A DNA stretch of 6,228 nucleotides, taken from the NCBI GenBank assembly GCA_966128725.1, contig CBHYLN010000220.1:1-6228 (forward strand), read 5' to 3'. Positions 6,219 through 6,228 of this stretch are shown in pieces (position 1 is the stretch's first letter; every line of letters starts with the position of its first letter). The notes beneath the pieces were generated by a model, which worked only from the letters and a program-made list of their open reading frames with translations, did not search any database and was not told the origin of the DNA. The stretch is from JAFDZV01 sp966128725 (GTDB lineage: Bacteria; Bacteroidota; Ignavibacteria; OLB7). A program made the translations under genes and the position numbers.

Positions 6219-6228
6219 CCCACACGTC

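Larger units (their letters stand above)
5489..6228. other. Non-coding, repeat-bearing, C-rich/G-poor region
   Basis: No convincing gene is present in this stretch of about 740 bp. The open frames that cross it (for example 5481-6008 and 5768-6211 on the plus strand) encode Ser/Pro/Thr/His/Arg-rich strings with no recognisable domain and overlap each other, as expected of skewed non-coding DNA. On the plus strand C greatly exceeds G: in 6061-6120 I count 3 G and 29 C, and in 5821-5880 6 G and 32 C. It contains two of the three conserved-loop stem-loops, a 25-bp direct repeat pair, several shorter degenerate repeats and a terminal inverted repeat. No tRNA or known RNA gene was recognised. Confidence 0.7.

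Overview
The window is about 6.2 kb of fairly GC-rich bacterial chromosome. It holds two complete ATP synthase genes, one large transcriptional activator, the first codons of an aldo/keto reductase at the left edge, and about 0.95 kb of repeat-bearing non-coding DNA at the right edge. The taxon is an inference. atpD and atpC form a two-gene unit with no atpG directly upstream, as in Bacteroidota/Chlorobi-type bacteria, where the F1Fo genes are split between loci. The epsilon subunit has a PFQVL..HAPI segment resembling proteins of that group. I favour a GC-rich member of the Bacteroidota-Chlorobi (FCB) superphylum, without strong certainty, because STAND/LuxR activators like the one here are also common in Chloroflexota and Actinomycetota.

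Layout from the left. Positions 1-58 (minus) are the N-terminus of an aldo/keto reductase running off the window. It diverges from atpD (438-1868, plus) across a 379-bp intergenic region. atpC (2007-2429, plus) follows after a 138-bp gap with two stem-loops. A strong intrinsic terminator (2458-2500) closes the operon. A 907-residue MalT-like LuxR regulator (2557-5280, minus) converges on it from the right. From 5281 to the end I find no convincing gene.

How the genes work together: AtpD (beta) and AtpC (epsilon) are parts of the same F1 motor, beta making or splitting ATP and epsilon sitting on the rotor stalk and potentially inhibiting hydrolysis. The remaining subunits must be encoded elsewhere. 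The regulator has no obvious target operon beside it and no visible link to the ATP synthase.

The most unusual part is 5440-6228. Three stem-loops share an identical 13-nt loop (GCGCGCGACCACC, always on the same strand) while their stems differ in sequence but remain self-complementary. The same stretch becomes extremely C-rich and G-poor on the plus strand, with degenerate short direct repeats and a 12-bp inverted repeat at its end. This looks like a structured repeat family of unknown function, and it is the main item worth following up.
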